Assembly (NCBI GenBank): GCA_041747755.1
Contig: JBGTEN010000264.1
Coordinates: 1 to 25,110, forward strand
Length of the DNA stretch: 25,110 nucleotides
Direction: 5' to 3'
From: Aurantibrevibacter sp041747755
GTDB lineage: Bacteria > Bacteroidota > Bacteroidia > Flavobacteriales > Flavobacteriaceae
The notes beneath the pieces were generated by a model, which was given only the letters and a program-made list of their open reading frames with translations, had not been told where the DNA came from and ran no database searches. The translations under genes were made by a program, and so were the position numbers. Positions 1-9,251 of this stretch are shown here, piece after piece; the first letter of the stretch is position 1; each line of letters starts with the position of its first letter.

Positions 1-969
1 TACAACTATAAAACCAACGAAAAGATTATTAACAATGCCCATTTAGAAAGTTTTGGAGGTAATGAGTTTTCCATTTTAAGAATCCATGATGCAATTCGGA
101 ATTTCAATATTCCAACCTATGATTTTGTAGGAACGATGAAAACGAATTTTGTTGAAAACCACGTGTTGAGGCTATTAAAGGACACCTATACGGACGAGGA
201 GCAGTTATACACTATTGCATTTAGAAACCAACCGCCCGGGTATTTGGCAGAAGGAATAGTATATATTTCGAAGACAAATTTTGCAATTCATAAAATGCTA
301 TATAATCTCTATGAAACTTCTTCAAAAGAGAGAATAGAATTTGGGAACACAAAAGCAACTAAAAGAAAACCCGTATTTTCTGTAGAAGTTGAATATAAAC
401 AGATTGAGGATAAAATGTTCTTAAACTATATTTCATTTAATAATGAATTTCAGTTGCAGCTAGAACCCAAATTACTTATTTCAGATATTTTAGTAAATGC
501 ACCTAAGGGCTTCTTTTCAATCAGTTTTAATAGGCCTATTGCTATAAATTCTGCCAAAGATCTATCTAATTATAATATAAGATTTAAGGGAGAATCTGTA
601 GATGTGGATAAGGTTCAGGTTTTTCAAGATTCAGTATGGGTTTTTCCGAAATTAAAGAAAGGGACTCTAAATATGATGCGAGAATTGGACGCAGCTAATA
701 AGAGAGGAAAATTTTCGGAGGAATTGTTAAAAATTGAGGCAAAGAATATTCAAGATATGGAAGGCAATGTTTTAAATGAAGATGATGTAAGGCGTTACAG
801 CCAATTTCGAGAATATTTTGTACAGCGGGTAAAACCTAACTCCCGTGCACCTTTTGATGAAATTTATATGGATAAGCGTAAACCTATAAACCAGAGTACA
901 CCCAAATCCGGAACTAAGATTTCAAATGAATTCTGGAACAATACACCGATGCAAATTGAAATTAACTAA
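1..969 (+). CDS. Exported carboxypeptidase-regulatory-like domain protein, paralog 1 (5' partial)
   Basis: The reading frame is open from base 1 with no stop, so the gene starts upstream of the window. Seen: the first codons align with the middle of the next three genes (GGNEF, then IHDAIRN, then a stretch beginning NYISF), and the protein ends in NEFWNNTP, as its neighbours end in (N/D)(E/Y/F)WMNTP. The missing part should hold a signal peptide and an N-terminal beta-sandwich regulatory domain, by analogy with those copies. The last 130 or so residues look like an Ig-like domain (ISFNRPI, then NIQDMEGNVLNE), resembling the SbsA/Big_5 type; this is inference. It is the most diverged copy in its C-terminal half. 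The next gene starts 11 bases after its stop, so cotranscription is likely. Substrate and partner are unknown. An ATG at 136 is internal, not the start. Confidence 0.8.
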   Translation, partial: YNYKTNEKIINNAHLESFGGNEFSILRIHDAIRNFNIPTYDFVGTMKTNFVENHVLRLLKDTYTDEEQLYTIAFRNQPPGYLAEGIVYISKTNFAIHKMLYNLYETSSKERIEFGNTKATKRKPVFSVEVEYKQIEDKMFLNYISFNNEFQLQLEPKLLISDILVNAPKGFFSISFNRPIAINSAKDLSNYNIRFKGESVDVDKVQVFQDSVWVFPKLKKGTLNMMRELDAANKRGKFSEELLKIEAKNIQDMEGNVLNEDDVRRYSQFREYFVQRVKPNSRAPFDEIYMDKRKPINQSTPKSGTKISNEFWNNTPMQIEIN

Positions 970-980
970 AAAGTGATTTT

Positions 981-2609
981 ATGATAACCTTAAAGTTTAA
1001 AATAAGGGGTTGTTTTATAGTCTTTTTGGTACTGGCTCATTCTGCTATTGCCCAAAACGGTGATTTTTTCATAGGTGTAGTCAAAGATTCCACGTCAAAT
1101 GAAGCCATTCCCTTTGCCACACTCCTTGTCAAAGGTCAAAGATTGGGTGTAATAACCAATGCAGATGGTACTTTCAAGATTCCCACTTTCTTTAAAAGCA
1201 TGGGAGACACCTTATTAGTATCCTCCATGGGATATACATCCAAAGAGGTTAAAATAAGTATGTTGAATAAAAGCACAACAAATAATATTCTATTGAAAGA
1301 CGGTTATGTGGAATTGCCAGAGGCAGTTGTCTTTGCAAACATTAAAAAATTAAGTGCACAACAAATCGTAAAAATAGCTGTAAACAGCATTCCCCAAAAC
1401 CATTCTCTGGAGCCATTTGGCCTCGTTGGCTATTACAGGGATTATCAAATTAAGAATCGGGAATATACCAATCTAAACGAAGCAATAATTAAAGTGTATG
1501 ATGACGGGTTTGTTAAGAAGGACAATTTCGACGCTAAATACAAGTTGCTCTCCTACAGTCAAAATAAAGCATTTAAAATTGACTCTTTTGCAAAGCAACC
1601 CTATGATTATACCGGATTCAATAAAATAATTCCGGGTGCTACCATGCATAGTGGAGGAGGGAATGAGTTTGTTCTACTCAGTATACACGATGCTATTAGA
1701 AATTATGGAAAAGAATCTTTTTCTTTCATAGACAACCTAGCATCAGACTTTATCAATACGCATTCTTTCAAACTAAAAAAAACTACCGTATATAATAAAC
1801 AGGCAGTTTATGAAATTGATTTGGTTTACAGGGATGACACCTATTTAGCTACGGGTAGTATTTTCATAAACAAAGAAGATTTTTCTATTCATAAACTGGA
1901 TTATTCAGTTTCTAAACGAAAAGAACCCGGGACAAAAAGCATCGCTGTTAATGAGGCAGAGCGGTATTCCGATGGGTTTAAAAGAACCAGCCATGAATTG
2001 GTTTATCATATCGTTACAGAATACATTAAGGGATATGATAAAAAGATGTACTTAAATTATATTTCGTTTTACAACAAAATGCTAGTGAAAAGACCGCCAG
2101 CTTTTAAATCCCGATTTAGTATAGATTTTAACGATTTTACCTTTAAGATAAGGGTAAATAATATCCCTGCGAGGTTGTACCATATCAAGAACAAAGATTT
2201 TATAATAACTTATAAAGATCAACAAATCCCGATAGAGGAATTTTATTTTTCGGACGAACAAAGAACTTTTGTGGTTTGTCCTCATATACGATATAAACCG
2301 TTAGCCCATGTTTTTAAGGAAGTATTCACAGCAACGGAAACTTTAGGCACACCTCATTTAACGTATGGGTTTAGAAATATAAAGGATGTCGCAGGGAATA
2401 ACTTAGACGAACAAAAATTGGAGTTCATGCATCAGTATCGCGAATTTTTTACGCAGCAAGTAGTGCCTGATAAAGAGTTATTTGCAGAAGATGCTTCTTC
2501 TTTTATGATTAAGACCGCACCATTGGACAATCCTTCTCAACCTATTGTTGAAGGCGAAATGAAAAATGAATTCTGGATGAATACGCCATTGCCCGGACTA
2601 AAACCGTGA
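981..2609 (+). CDS. Exported carboxypeptidase-regulatory-like domain protein, paralog 2
   Basis: 542 residues. Residues 1-24 form a signal peptide (hydrophobic core, cleavage after AIA before QN). Residues about 28-110 match the carboxypeptidase regulatory-like beta-sandwich common in Bacteroidota surface proteins (IPFATLLVKG, then GVITNADGTFKIP). A conserved middle region follows (SAQQIVKIAVNSIPQN, then FGLVGYYRDYQ), then a C-terminal stretch with IKDVAGNNLDE that looks like an Ig-like domain, ending NEFWMNTPLPG. No carboxypeptidase catalytic domain is visible, so this is not a peptidase. It probably sits in the periplasm or outer membrane; its molecular role is not known to me. It is the second of at least four tandem copies, 11 bases downstream of copy 1. 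The N-terminal domain differs strongly from copies 3 and 4 while the body is close to copy 3. Confidence 0.85.
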   Translation: MITLKFKIRGCFIVFLVLAHSAIAQNGDFFIGVVKDSTSNEAIPFATLLVKGQRLGVITNADGTFKIPTFFKSMGDTLLVSSMGYTSKEVKISMLNKSTTNNILLKDGYVELPEAVVFANIKKLSAQQIVKIAVNSIPQNHSLEPFGLVGYYRDYQIKNREYTNLNEAIIKVYDDGFVKKDNFDAKYKLLSYSQNKAFKIDSFAKQPYDYTGFNKIIPGATMHSGGGNEFVLLSIHDAIRNYGKESFSFIDNLASDFINTHSFKLKKTTVYNKQAVYEIDLVYRDDTYLATGSIFINKEDFSIHKLDYSVSKRKEPGTKSIAVNEAERYSDGFKRTSHELVYHIVTEYIKGYDKKMYLNYISFYNKMLVKRPPAFKSRFSIDFNDFTFKIRVNNIPARLYHIKNKDFIITYKDQQIPIEEFYFSDEQRTFVVCPHIRYKPLAHVFKEVFTATETLGTPHLTYGFRNIKDVAGNNLDEQKLEFMHQYREFFTQQVVPDKELFAEDASSFMIKTAPLDNPSQPIVEGEMKNEFWMNTPLPGLKP

Positions 2610-2699
2610 AAATGGTAAAAGGATTTATGACCAACCTTATGGACTCCGGATTACGCTGCTTTAGAAATAAATTTTGTTAGTTTAAACCAGTAAAAAACA

Positions 2700-4325
2700 A
2701 TGAAGAAGTACAAATTATACCTGTTTATAGTACTAATTTCTTTAGTCACCTTTGGTTACGCCCAACAAGGGAATTATATTTCCGGAAAAGTGGTAGATGC
2801 TGAACAAAAGGAACCTGTTCCCTTTGCCTCCATCCGAATAAAAGATAGAGCCTTGGGTGTAATATCCAATATTGACGGAACCTTTAAAATACCCTTACAG
2901 TACAAGACCATGGGTGAGATTCTTGAAATTTCATGTTTAGGTTTTGAGACTAGAGAACTACAGATCAGTAATCTTAAAGAAGAACAAGTAAACACAATCT
3001 TCTTAAAGGCTAGTGCTTTTGAACTCACAGAGGCCGTCGTATCAGCTAAAATCAAAAGGTTTACTCCTAAAGAAATAGTAAGAATAGCTATTAATAGTAT
3101 TCTCCAAAACTATCCACTTCAGCCATTTGGCCTTGTTGGCTATTACAGGGATTATCAAGTTAAAAACCGGGAATATACGAATCTCAATGAAGCCATGATA
3201 AAGGTATTTGATGATGGATTTAGAAAGAAAGACAATTTCGATTCCAAATACAAGTTGCTTTCCTACAGTCAGAACAAAACGTTTAAAATTGACTCTTTTG
3301 CCATGCAACCCTATGATTATACCGGTTTCAATAAAATAATTCCCGGTGCCACTATGCAAAACGAGGGGGGTAACGAGTTTATAACCCTTAATATCCATGA
3401 TGCCATAAGAAACTATGGTAAAGAATCTTTTTCATTTATAGATGATCTGGCAAAGGATTTTATTGAGAAGCATATCTTTAGATTAAAGGGAACTATAGTA
3501 TATAATAAGCAGGAAGTGTATGAAATTGATATAGTTTACAGAAATGACACTTATTTAGCCACTGGTAGTATTTTTATAAATAAAGCAGATTTTGCCATTC
3601 ATAAATTAGATTATTCCGTCGCTAAGCGGAGAAAACCCGGGACACAAACCACCGTTGTAAATGAGGCCGAGCGGTTTTCTGATGGTTTTAAAAAAACGAA
3701 CAATGAATTGGTTTATCATATTGTAACGGAATATACCAGAGGAAAGGATAAGAAGATGTACTTAAATTATATTTCCTTTTACAACAAAATGCTAATTAAA
3801 AGACCGGCAACCTTTAAATCTAAATTTATAATTGATTTAAACAACAATACCTTTAAGATAAGTGTAAATAATATGCCGGTAGAGGTTGATCAAATTAAGA
3901 ACAGAGACTTTAAAGTTTCGTACAAGAATCAACCAATACCTATAAAAACGTTTTCTTTTTTGGAAGAGCTACGGACTTTTGTAGTGTCCCCTGATTTAAA
4001 CCATAAACCATCAAAGGATGCCTACAAAGAAATATTCATGCCAACGAAAACTTTAAGCATAAGCATTTCCGACCTACAATATGCCTATGGTAATATCAAA
4101 GATTCCTTGGGTAATAAATTAGACGAACAAAAATTAGAGTTCATGCATCAGTATCGTGAATTTTTTACACAGCAAGTAATACCCGAAACGGAACTTCTTA
4201 TGGAAGATAGCAGTTCTTTTATGATTAAGACCGAGCCATTGGACAGCTTCTTGCAACCTATTTATATGGGAGATATGAAAAATGACTATTGGATGAATAC
4301 GCCATTGCCCGGTTTAGAACCATAA
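2700..4325 (+). CDS. Exported carboxypeptidase-regulatory-like domain protein, paralog 3
   Basis: 541 residues. Residues 1-21 are a signal peptide (MKKYKLYLFIVLI, cleavage near GYA before QQ). The N-terminal regulatory-like domain (PVPFASIRIKD, then LGVISNIDGTFKIP) is nearly identical to copy 4. From about residue 135 onward the sequence follows copy 2 closely (LLSYSQNK, FKIDSFA, YDYTGFNKIIPGATM). The C-terminal tail GDMKNDYWMNTPLPGLEP matches copy 4 again. This alternating similarity points to gene conversion or unequal crossing-over in the array. No enzyme motif is visible; an envelope location is inferred from the signal peptide. It is separated from copy 2 by 90 bases and from copy 4 by 85 bases, and these spacers are themselves related. 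Confidence 0.85.
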   Translation: MKKYKLYLFIVLISLVTFGYAQQGNYISGKVVDAEQKEPVPFASIRIKDRALGVISNIDGTFKIPLQYKTMGEILEISCLGFETRELQISNLKEEQVNTIFLKASAFELTEAVVSAKIKRFTPKEIVRIAINSILQNYPLQPFGLVGYYRDYQVKNREYTNLNEAMIKVFDDGFRKKDNFDSKYKLLSYSQNKTFKIDSFAMQPYDYTGFNKIIPGATMQNEGGNEFITLNIHDAIRNYGKESFSFIDDLAKDFIEKHIFRLKGTIVYNKQEVYEIDIVYRNDTYLATGSIFINKADFAIHKLDYSVAKRRKPGTQTTVVNEAERFSDGFKKTNNELVYHIVTEYTRGKDKKMYLNYISFYNKMLIKRPATFKSKFIIDLNNNTFKISVNNMPVEVDQIKNRDFKVSYKNQPIPIKTFSFLEELRTFVVSPDLNHKPSKDAYKEIFMPTKTLSISISDLQYAYGNIKDSLGNKLDEQKLEFMHQYREFFTQQVIPETELLMEDSSSFMIKTEPLDSFLQPIYMGDMKNDYWMNTPLPGLEP

Positions 4326-4335
4326 AAAATGGTAA

Positions 4336-4352
4336 TTGGATTGGTAATCCAA
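4336..4352 (+). other. Short perfect hairpin between paralogs 3 and 4
   Basis: TTGGATT, loop GGT, AATCCAA: a perfect 7-bp stem lying 11 bases after the stop of copy 3. There is no T-run behind it, so it is not a classical terminator. It could be an RNA-stabilising or processing hairpin between tandem genes. The corresponding spacer after copy 2 has related sequence but a less perfect stem. Confidence 0.4.
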
Positions 4353-4410
4353 CCTTATTGACTTACACTGTTTTTATTTAAATTTCTTAGTATCAAACTA
4401 AAATAAAACA

Positions 4411-6023
4411 ATGAAAAAGTGCAAATTATACTTAACTGCTGTACTATTATTCTTAACAACTGTTTGTTACCCTCAAAATGGGGAATATATATCCGGAAAA
4501 GTGGTAGATGCTGAGCAAAAGGAACCTGTTCCCTTTGCCACCGTCCGAATAAAGGATAGAGCCTTAGGTGTAATATCCAATATTGACGGAACCTTTAAAA
4601 TACCCTTACGGTTTAAGACCGAGGGCCAGATTCTTGAAATTTCATGTTTAGGTTTTGAGACCCAAGAACTTAGGATTGCAATTTTAAGGAAGTAGAAGGA
4701 AACATAATCCATCTAAAACCCAGTGCTTTTGAACTCTCAGAGGCCGTTGTTTCTGCAAATATAAAAAGGTTGAGTGCGCAACAAATTGTAAAAATAGCGG
4801 TTAACAGCATTCCTCAAAATTATCCTATTCAACATTTTGGTCTTGTGGGGTATTACAGGGATTATCAAGTTAAAAATAGCAAATACACCAATTTAAATGA
4901 AGCCATTATAAAAGTTAAAGATGGTGGGTTTCTCCAAAAAAATAATTATGACAATGACTATCAGCTCGTCTATTACAATCGCAATAAGGATTTTGAAATT
5001 GATTTTTTGGCCAAACAACCTTATGATTACAAAAAAATGAATAAAATAGTGCCTAATGCCAGAATGGAGAATGAAGGGGGCAATGAGTTCATGACATTAA
5101 TTATCCATGATGCAATTCGAAATTATGAGAGGGAGTCTTTTTCATTTATAGATAATATGGCTTCGGATTTCGTTGAAACACATAGGTTTCAGCTTCGGGG
5201 TACTACAAATTTTAAAAAGGAAAAGGTATATGAGATATATTTTAATTATAAAAACGCAGATTATGCCGCGGACGGAACCATTTATATTAATGTAGATGAC
5301 TTTGCTATTTTGAAGTTAGACTATTTTGTTTACAGAAGTAGTGGTAAACCAAGAGAATTTAATGCAATAAACGGATTTGAACGTTTCTCTGATGGATTTA
5401 AAAAAATGGATAGAGAGTTGCTATATCATATTCAAACGGAATACATGAGAGGCTTTGAAAATAAACTGTTCTTGAATTATATCTCGTTTTACAATAAGAT
5501 ACTTATTAGGAGACCGGTAGATTTCACCTCTAAATTTGTAATCGACTTAAAAGATAGCATCTTTAAAATTCAAGTCAATAAAATTCCAAATGGCTTAGAA
5601 AAAATTAAGCAGGGGGATTTTAAGATACGTTATAAGAATAAATTACTCCCCATAAAGGATTTTTATTTTTTAGAAAACCAACGAGCTTTTGTAATTAACC
5701 CGGATTTGCAAGATACCAAGGCAAGGAAATTGTTGGCTGAACTATTCGAGGAAAAAGAAAATCTACAGGTTTCCGAGGTAGAATATACTTATGGTAATAT
5801 ACGAGACAGTTTGGGAAACAAACTAGATGAACGAAAATGGCAATATATACACCAATATCGGGAATTTTTCACCCAAGAAATAACACAAGTTGGGGACTTG
5901 ATGGTAGAGAAAGACCTAATGATCAAAACTCTTCCCTTAGACAGTCCCTCTCAACTTATCTCCAAGGGAGATATGAAAAATGACTATTGGATGAATACGC
6001 CACTACCCGGATTAGAACCATAA
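4411..6023 (+). pseudogene. Paralog 4 of the tandem family, interrupted by a one-base frameshift
   Basis: Two reading frames, 4411-4695 and about 4680-6023, together give a protein of about 537 residues collinear with copies 2 and 3. The first part has a signal peptide (MKKCKLYL; cleavage near PQN) and a regulatory-like domain nearly identical to copy 3, then stops at a TAG (4693-4695). In the other frame, codons before the TTG at 4770 still encode family sequence (NFKEVEGN, then LKPSAFELSEAVVSANIKR), so homology runs through the break without loss. The observed attGCAATTTTAAG against expected att GCA AAT TTT AAG fits loss of one A near 4679-4682. The downstream part has 417 open codons after the TTG, with no second lesion, and ends GDMKNDYWMNTPLPGLEP. 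Recent inactivation, sequencing error and ribosomal slippage all remain possible; there is no long homopolymer at the site. Confidence 0.8.
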
Positions 6024-6025
6024 GA

Positions 6026-6094
6026 AAATGGGAATGGAGTAGCGATTAACTTAGCTTAATGACTATAGATTAAGCTGCTTCTATAATCCCATTT
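6026..6094. terminator. Nested inverted repeat between convergent genes
   Basis: The outer arms AAATGGGA (6026-6033) and TCCCATTT (6087-6094) are perfect complements; inside lie AGCTTAAT (6053-6060) and ATTAAGCT (6069-6076), also perfect. A further partial pairing GGAGTAGC/GCTGCTTC is possible with two G-T pairs, as an alternative fold. It fills the whole gap between the stop of paralog 4 and the stop of the convergent glucosidase. A bidirectional terminator or 3'-end stabiliser is likely, though no clean T-run follows. Part of the sequence is homologous to the spacers between the upstream paralogs. Confidence 0.5.
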
Positions 6095-8725
6095 CTAGAC
6101 CTTTGTCTTATCCATCTCCATAATCAAATTGGCAATAAGGGCGGTCCATCCTGTCTGGTGTGATGCTCCCAAACCTCTTCCCGAATCACCGTCAAAAAAT
6201 TCATAAAAAAGATGAAGGTCTTTAAAATGCTCGTCTTTTGTAAAAAGTTTATCGGCATCATCTGTATGATACTGAAACTTGCCAGATTTATTGCGTTCAA
6301 AAAGTTTGATGAGTCTTTTAGACAATTCATCTGCAATTTCATTTAAATTTAGTTTGTTTCCAGATCCTGTAGGAAACTCATAAAGATATTTTTCTCCATA
6401 GAAGGTGTAATACTTTCGTAAGGATTGAATGATCATATAGTTTAATGGAATCCAAATGGGTCCCCTCCAGTTAGAGTTGCCACCAAACATATTAGAGCGA
6501 CTCTCTCCGGGTTCGTATTGAATCTGATGTCTCCCATTGTGTTCAAACACAAACGGGTGCTTTTCATGGTACTTGGAAAGGGACCGAATGCCATAATCCG
6601 ACAAGAACTCATTTTCATCTAACATGTATTTAAGAAGATGCTCCAGCCTAAAGGCACGCATAATGGAAAAAAGATAGTTTCCGTCAGCATTGGTCTCCTC
6701 TATACGGGATATAAGAGAGGCCAAATCTGGTCGCGTACGGACTATTTCAGCCGCTCTTACTTTAAAATCTTTTAAGTCTTCAAACAAATCTTTATGAATA
6801 ATTTCTACTGCAAATAAGGGAATAATACCCACTAAAGAGCGTACTCTTAAGCGGTCTGTATTGCCGTTAGCCAGTTCAACTACATCGTAGTAAAAATTAT
6901 CAGTATCATCCCAAAGAGAAATATTCTTTGTTCCAATGTGGTGCATAGCCCAGGCAATATTTAAAAAATGCCTAAAGAACTTGGCAGCAGATTCCTCATA
7001 TACCTTATTAGTTTTAGACAATTCTATGGACATGCGGAGCATATTTAAGGTAAACATAGCCATCCAGCTGGTGGCATCGGCCTGCTGCATTTTTTTAATG
7101 CCGAGGGGCATATGATTTCTGTCAAAAACACCAATATTATCCAAGCCCAAGAATCCGCCCTCAAATAGATCTGTTCCGTTTTTATCTTTTTGGTTTACCC
7201 ACCAAGTAAAATTGATAACAAGTTTTTGGAAAGCCTTTTCCAGAAACGCAACATCTCCTTTGCCTGTTCGCAGTTTGTCTTTTTCGTAAACGCTCCATAC
7301 CGCCCATGAATGCACCGGTGGATTCACATCGCTAAAATTCCACTCATAAGCCGGAATTTGCCCGTTGGGATGCATATAACTTTCTTTCAATATTAGAAGC
7401 AGTTGCTCTTTGGCGAAGTACGGGTCTATCGCTACAAACGAGACCATGTGAAATGCCAAATCCCATGCCGCATACCACGGATATTCCCATTTATCAGGCA
7501 TTGAAATGACATGACGGTTAGTGAGATGTTGCCAACTATAATTTCGGGGATCCGAACGATAGGGTGATGCTTCACTGGGTTCGCCAAATAGCCATTTAAA
7601 AACATCGTAATAGTAAAATTGTTTCGTCCATAACAGCCCGGAAAATGCGCCTTTTGCAATAGAAAATTGTTCTTTTGGTAATCTGTTTTGTAAAACTGTG
7701 TTATAAAATGCTTCACACTCATCAATGCGCTGGTCAAATACGGCGTCATAATTTGACCAAGGATTATCCAGTTTATTTTTGCTTAAACGCACTTTGATGC
7801 TTTTTTCCTGACCAGCTTTTAACTTCAAGGTATGCCAAACCGCCATTTTTGATCCTGTTTTTTCAGGGTTTACCGTAGGCTTACCCTGAACCACATAATC
7901 ATTGATCCCGTCTTTTACATATTTTACATCGTTGGGCACACCATAAATAAGTTGGTTATTGGTTTCATTTTCGCAAAATAGTTGTTTTCCATCGTTTTCA
8001 TGATAAAAAAAATACCTACCGTTTCGAGTGCTTCTGGATTGTGCAGAAGTATTTGAATCCGACTTGATACTGGGACGGTTAAACCGTTTATTATGTTTCC
8101 AAAAGTTGCGAAACCAAAGATGAGGAAGTACGTGAATCGTTGCAGCCTTCTTTCCTCTGTTGATTACAGTAATTTTCATTAGTATATCACCCACATTTGC
8201 TTTGGCATATTCAATGTAACAATCAAAATAAGTGCTGTTTTTAAAGCAGTCCGTGTCTAATAGTTCATATTCAGTTTCTTCCCGACTGCGGATATTATTC
8301 TTAATGAGCTCTTCGTAAGGAAATTTAGTTTGTGGGTACTTGTACAAATATTTACAATAGGAATGGGTAGGGGTAGAAACCTGATGAAAATAAAGCTCTT
8401 TTACATCTTCTCCATGGTTTCCCTGATTGTTGGTGAGGCCAAACAAACGTTCCTTTAAAATAGTGTCCTTTCCATTCCAAAAGGCCGGGGCAAGGCATAA
8501 GATTTCCCGGGAATCGCAAAATCCACCTATACCTTCTTCTCCCCATCGGTACGCATTACTGCGAGCCTTTTCATGATCTACAAACTCCCATGCTTGTCCG
8601 TGCACGCTGTAATCTTCTCTTACAGTACCCCATTGTCTTTCTGCTAAATAAGGCCCCCATCTTTTCCAATGTTTGTAGTTGTCCGGTATGGCTAGTCTTT
8701 GTTCTTCAGTAAGTTTATTGCTCAT
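6095..8725 (-). CDS. GH63-family / MGH1-like glucosidase
   Basis: 876 residues, with no signal peptide, so probably cytoplasmic. Seen: N-terminal WGPYLAERQWGTVREDYS and GFCDSREILCLAPAFWNG; central YAAWDLAFH (Asp at about 422); AYEWNFSDVNPPVHSWA; NWRGPIWIPLNY (about 752-763); and a C-terminal GLGASHQTGWTALI. Known: these motifs belong to the (alpha/alpha)6-barrel clan G enzymes (GH63, including processing alpha-glucosidase, bacterial YgjK and mannosylglycerate hydrolase). The Asp in AWDLAFH is a candidate acid; I cannot assign the base with confidence. The exact substrate (alpha-glucoside, glucosylglycerate, mannosylglycerate) is not determinable here. The start is the ATG at 8723-8725. It stands alone: convergent with the paralog array, and the upstream glnA ends in its own terminator, so it probably has its own promoter. 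Confidence 0.88.
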   Translation of the reverse strand: MSNKLTEEQRLAIPDNYKHWKRWGPYLAERQWGTVREDYSVHGQAWEFVDHEKARSNAYRWGEEGIGGFCDSREILCLAPAFWNGKDTILKERLFGLTNNQGNHGEDVKELYFHQVSTPTHSYCKYLYKYPQTKFPYEELIKNNIRSREETEYELLDTDCFKNSTYFDCYIEYAKANVGDILMKITVINRGKKAATIHVLPHLWFRNFWKHNKRFNRPSIKSDSNTSAQSRSTRNGRYFFYHENDGKQLFCENETNNQLIYGVPNDVKYVKDGINDYVVQGKPTVNPEKTGSKMAVWHTLKLKAGQEKSIKVRLSKNKLDNPWSNYDAVFDQRIDECEAFYNTVLQNRLPKEQFSIAKGAFSGLLWTKQFYYYDVFKWLFGEPSEASPYRSDPRNYSWQHLTNRHVISMPDKWEYPWYAAWDLAFHMVSFVAIDPYFAKEQLLLILKESYMHPNGQIPAYEWNFSDVNPPVHSWAVWSVYEKDKLRTGKGDVAFLEKAFQKLVINFTWWVNQKDKNGTDLFEGGFLGLDNIGVFDRNHMPLGIKKMQQADATSWMAMFTLNMLRMSIELSKTNKVYEESAAKFFRHFLNIAWAMHHIGTKNISLWDDTDNFYYDVVELANGNTDRLRVRSLVGIIPLFAVEIIHKDLFEDLKDFKVRAAEIVRTRPDLASLISRIEETNADGNYLFSIMRAFRLEHLLKYMLDENEFLSDYGIRSLSKYHEKHPFVFEHNGRHQIQYEPGESRSNMFGGNSNWRGPIWIPLNYMIIQSLRKYYTFYGEKYLYEFPTGSGNKLNLNEIADELSKRLIKLFERNKSGKFQYHTDDADKLFTKDEHFKDLHLFYEFFDGDSGRGLGASHQTGWTALIANLIMEMDKTKV

Positions 8726-9186
8726 ACGTATGCGTTGGTCTTGTCAAAAAAAATAACCCAATAAGTAAAGCCGCCTTGCCAATATAGCTTGTTCTGTTTA
8801 CGGAACTGAGGTTTTACCTAAAATGAGTTTAATGTAAAAATAAAACTTATTTAGTCAATTAAAAGACCATTCATGAAGTATTGCTTTTTTGAAGTTATTT
8901 GGTTGATTCTTTTGAAAATTCTTAAAAAACAGGAAGATTTATTTGTAAAGTTGCATTGTAGTACGGGATTATTTCCATTCAGGGTATCAAAATGGGAGCT
9001 AGATAAGGACCTGTATCCTATTTCCTTTGATTTAGTCAAAAAAGTTAAGCGATATCGACTTAGCGTTATGCAAAAAAACTATTTTATGATTAATATGAAA
9101 TCATAGGATAGTTTATAATAGGCTGCGATTTGACGAGAAGTAGTACAAGAATACCAGATGAATACCCCTTGTAAAGTTTATAGCCA
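8726..9186. other. Long intergenic region with no supported gene
   Basis: About 460 bases upstream of the glucosidase, up to the glnA terminator. It must carry the glucosidase promoter, but I find no exact TAnnTTTG with a correctly spaced TTG on the minus strand. Short overlapping open frames exist on both strands (for example 8873-9106 +, 77 codons), with no recognisable motif, no good promoter and no similarity I know. It may hold a decayed gene or long leader. Confidence 0.4.
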
Positions 9187-9220
9187 TAAAAAAAGGTCCT
9201 TGATGATTCAAGAACCTTTT
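9187..9220 (-). terminator. Rho-independent terminator of the GSII gene
   Basis: AAAAGGTCCTTGA (9191-9203) pairs with TCAAGAACCTTTT (9208-9220) with one mismatch around a 4-base loop. Read on the minus strand, the hairpin is followed by a run of T (complement of 9187-9194). It lies about 30 bases after the stop of the GSII gene. Confidence 0.85.
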
Positions 9221-9251
9221 GTAAGAATAACAACAATTAAACTATTTCAAC

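Noticed and set aside
2774..3398. Two antisense frames (93 and 118 codons) inside paralog 3
   Set aside because: They mirror the conserved coding sequence of the paralog family and one recurs opposite paralog 4 for the same reason; no independent support.
981..4325. Carboxypeptidase activity for the tandem family
   Set aside because: Only the regulatory-like beta-sandwich domain is present; there is no zinc-binding HxxE...H peptidase domain.
4770..6023. TTG at 4770 as start of an independent 417-residue protein
   Set aside because: Codons upstream of it in the same frame still encode family sequence, and a signal peptide lies in the shifted frame upstream; this is the 3' part of one frameshifted gene.
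1..6023. Repeated blocks considered as a CRISPR or short tandem repeat array
   Set aside because: The repetition is whole-gene paralogy with unit length of about 1.7 kb, not short direct repeats with spacers.
8873..9106. 77-codon open frame on the plus strand in the long gap upstream of the glucosidase
   Set aside because: No recognisable motif, no promoter element at a suitable distance, AT-rich composition, and another frame of similar size overlaps on the opposite strand.
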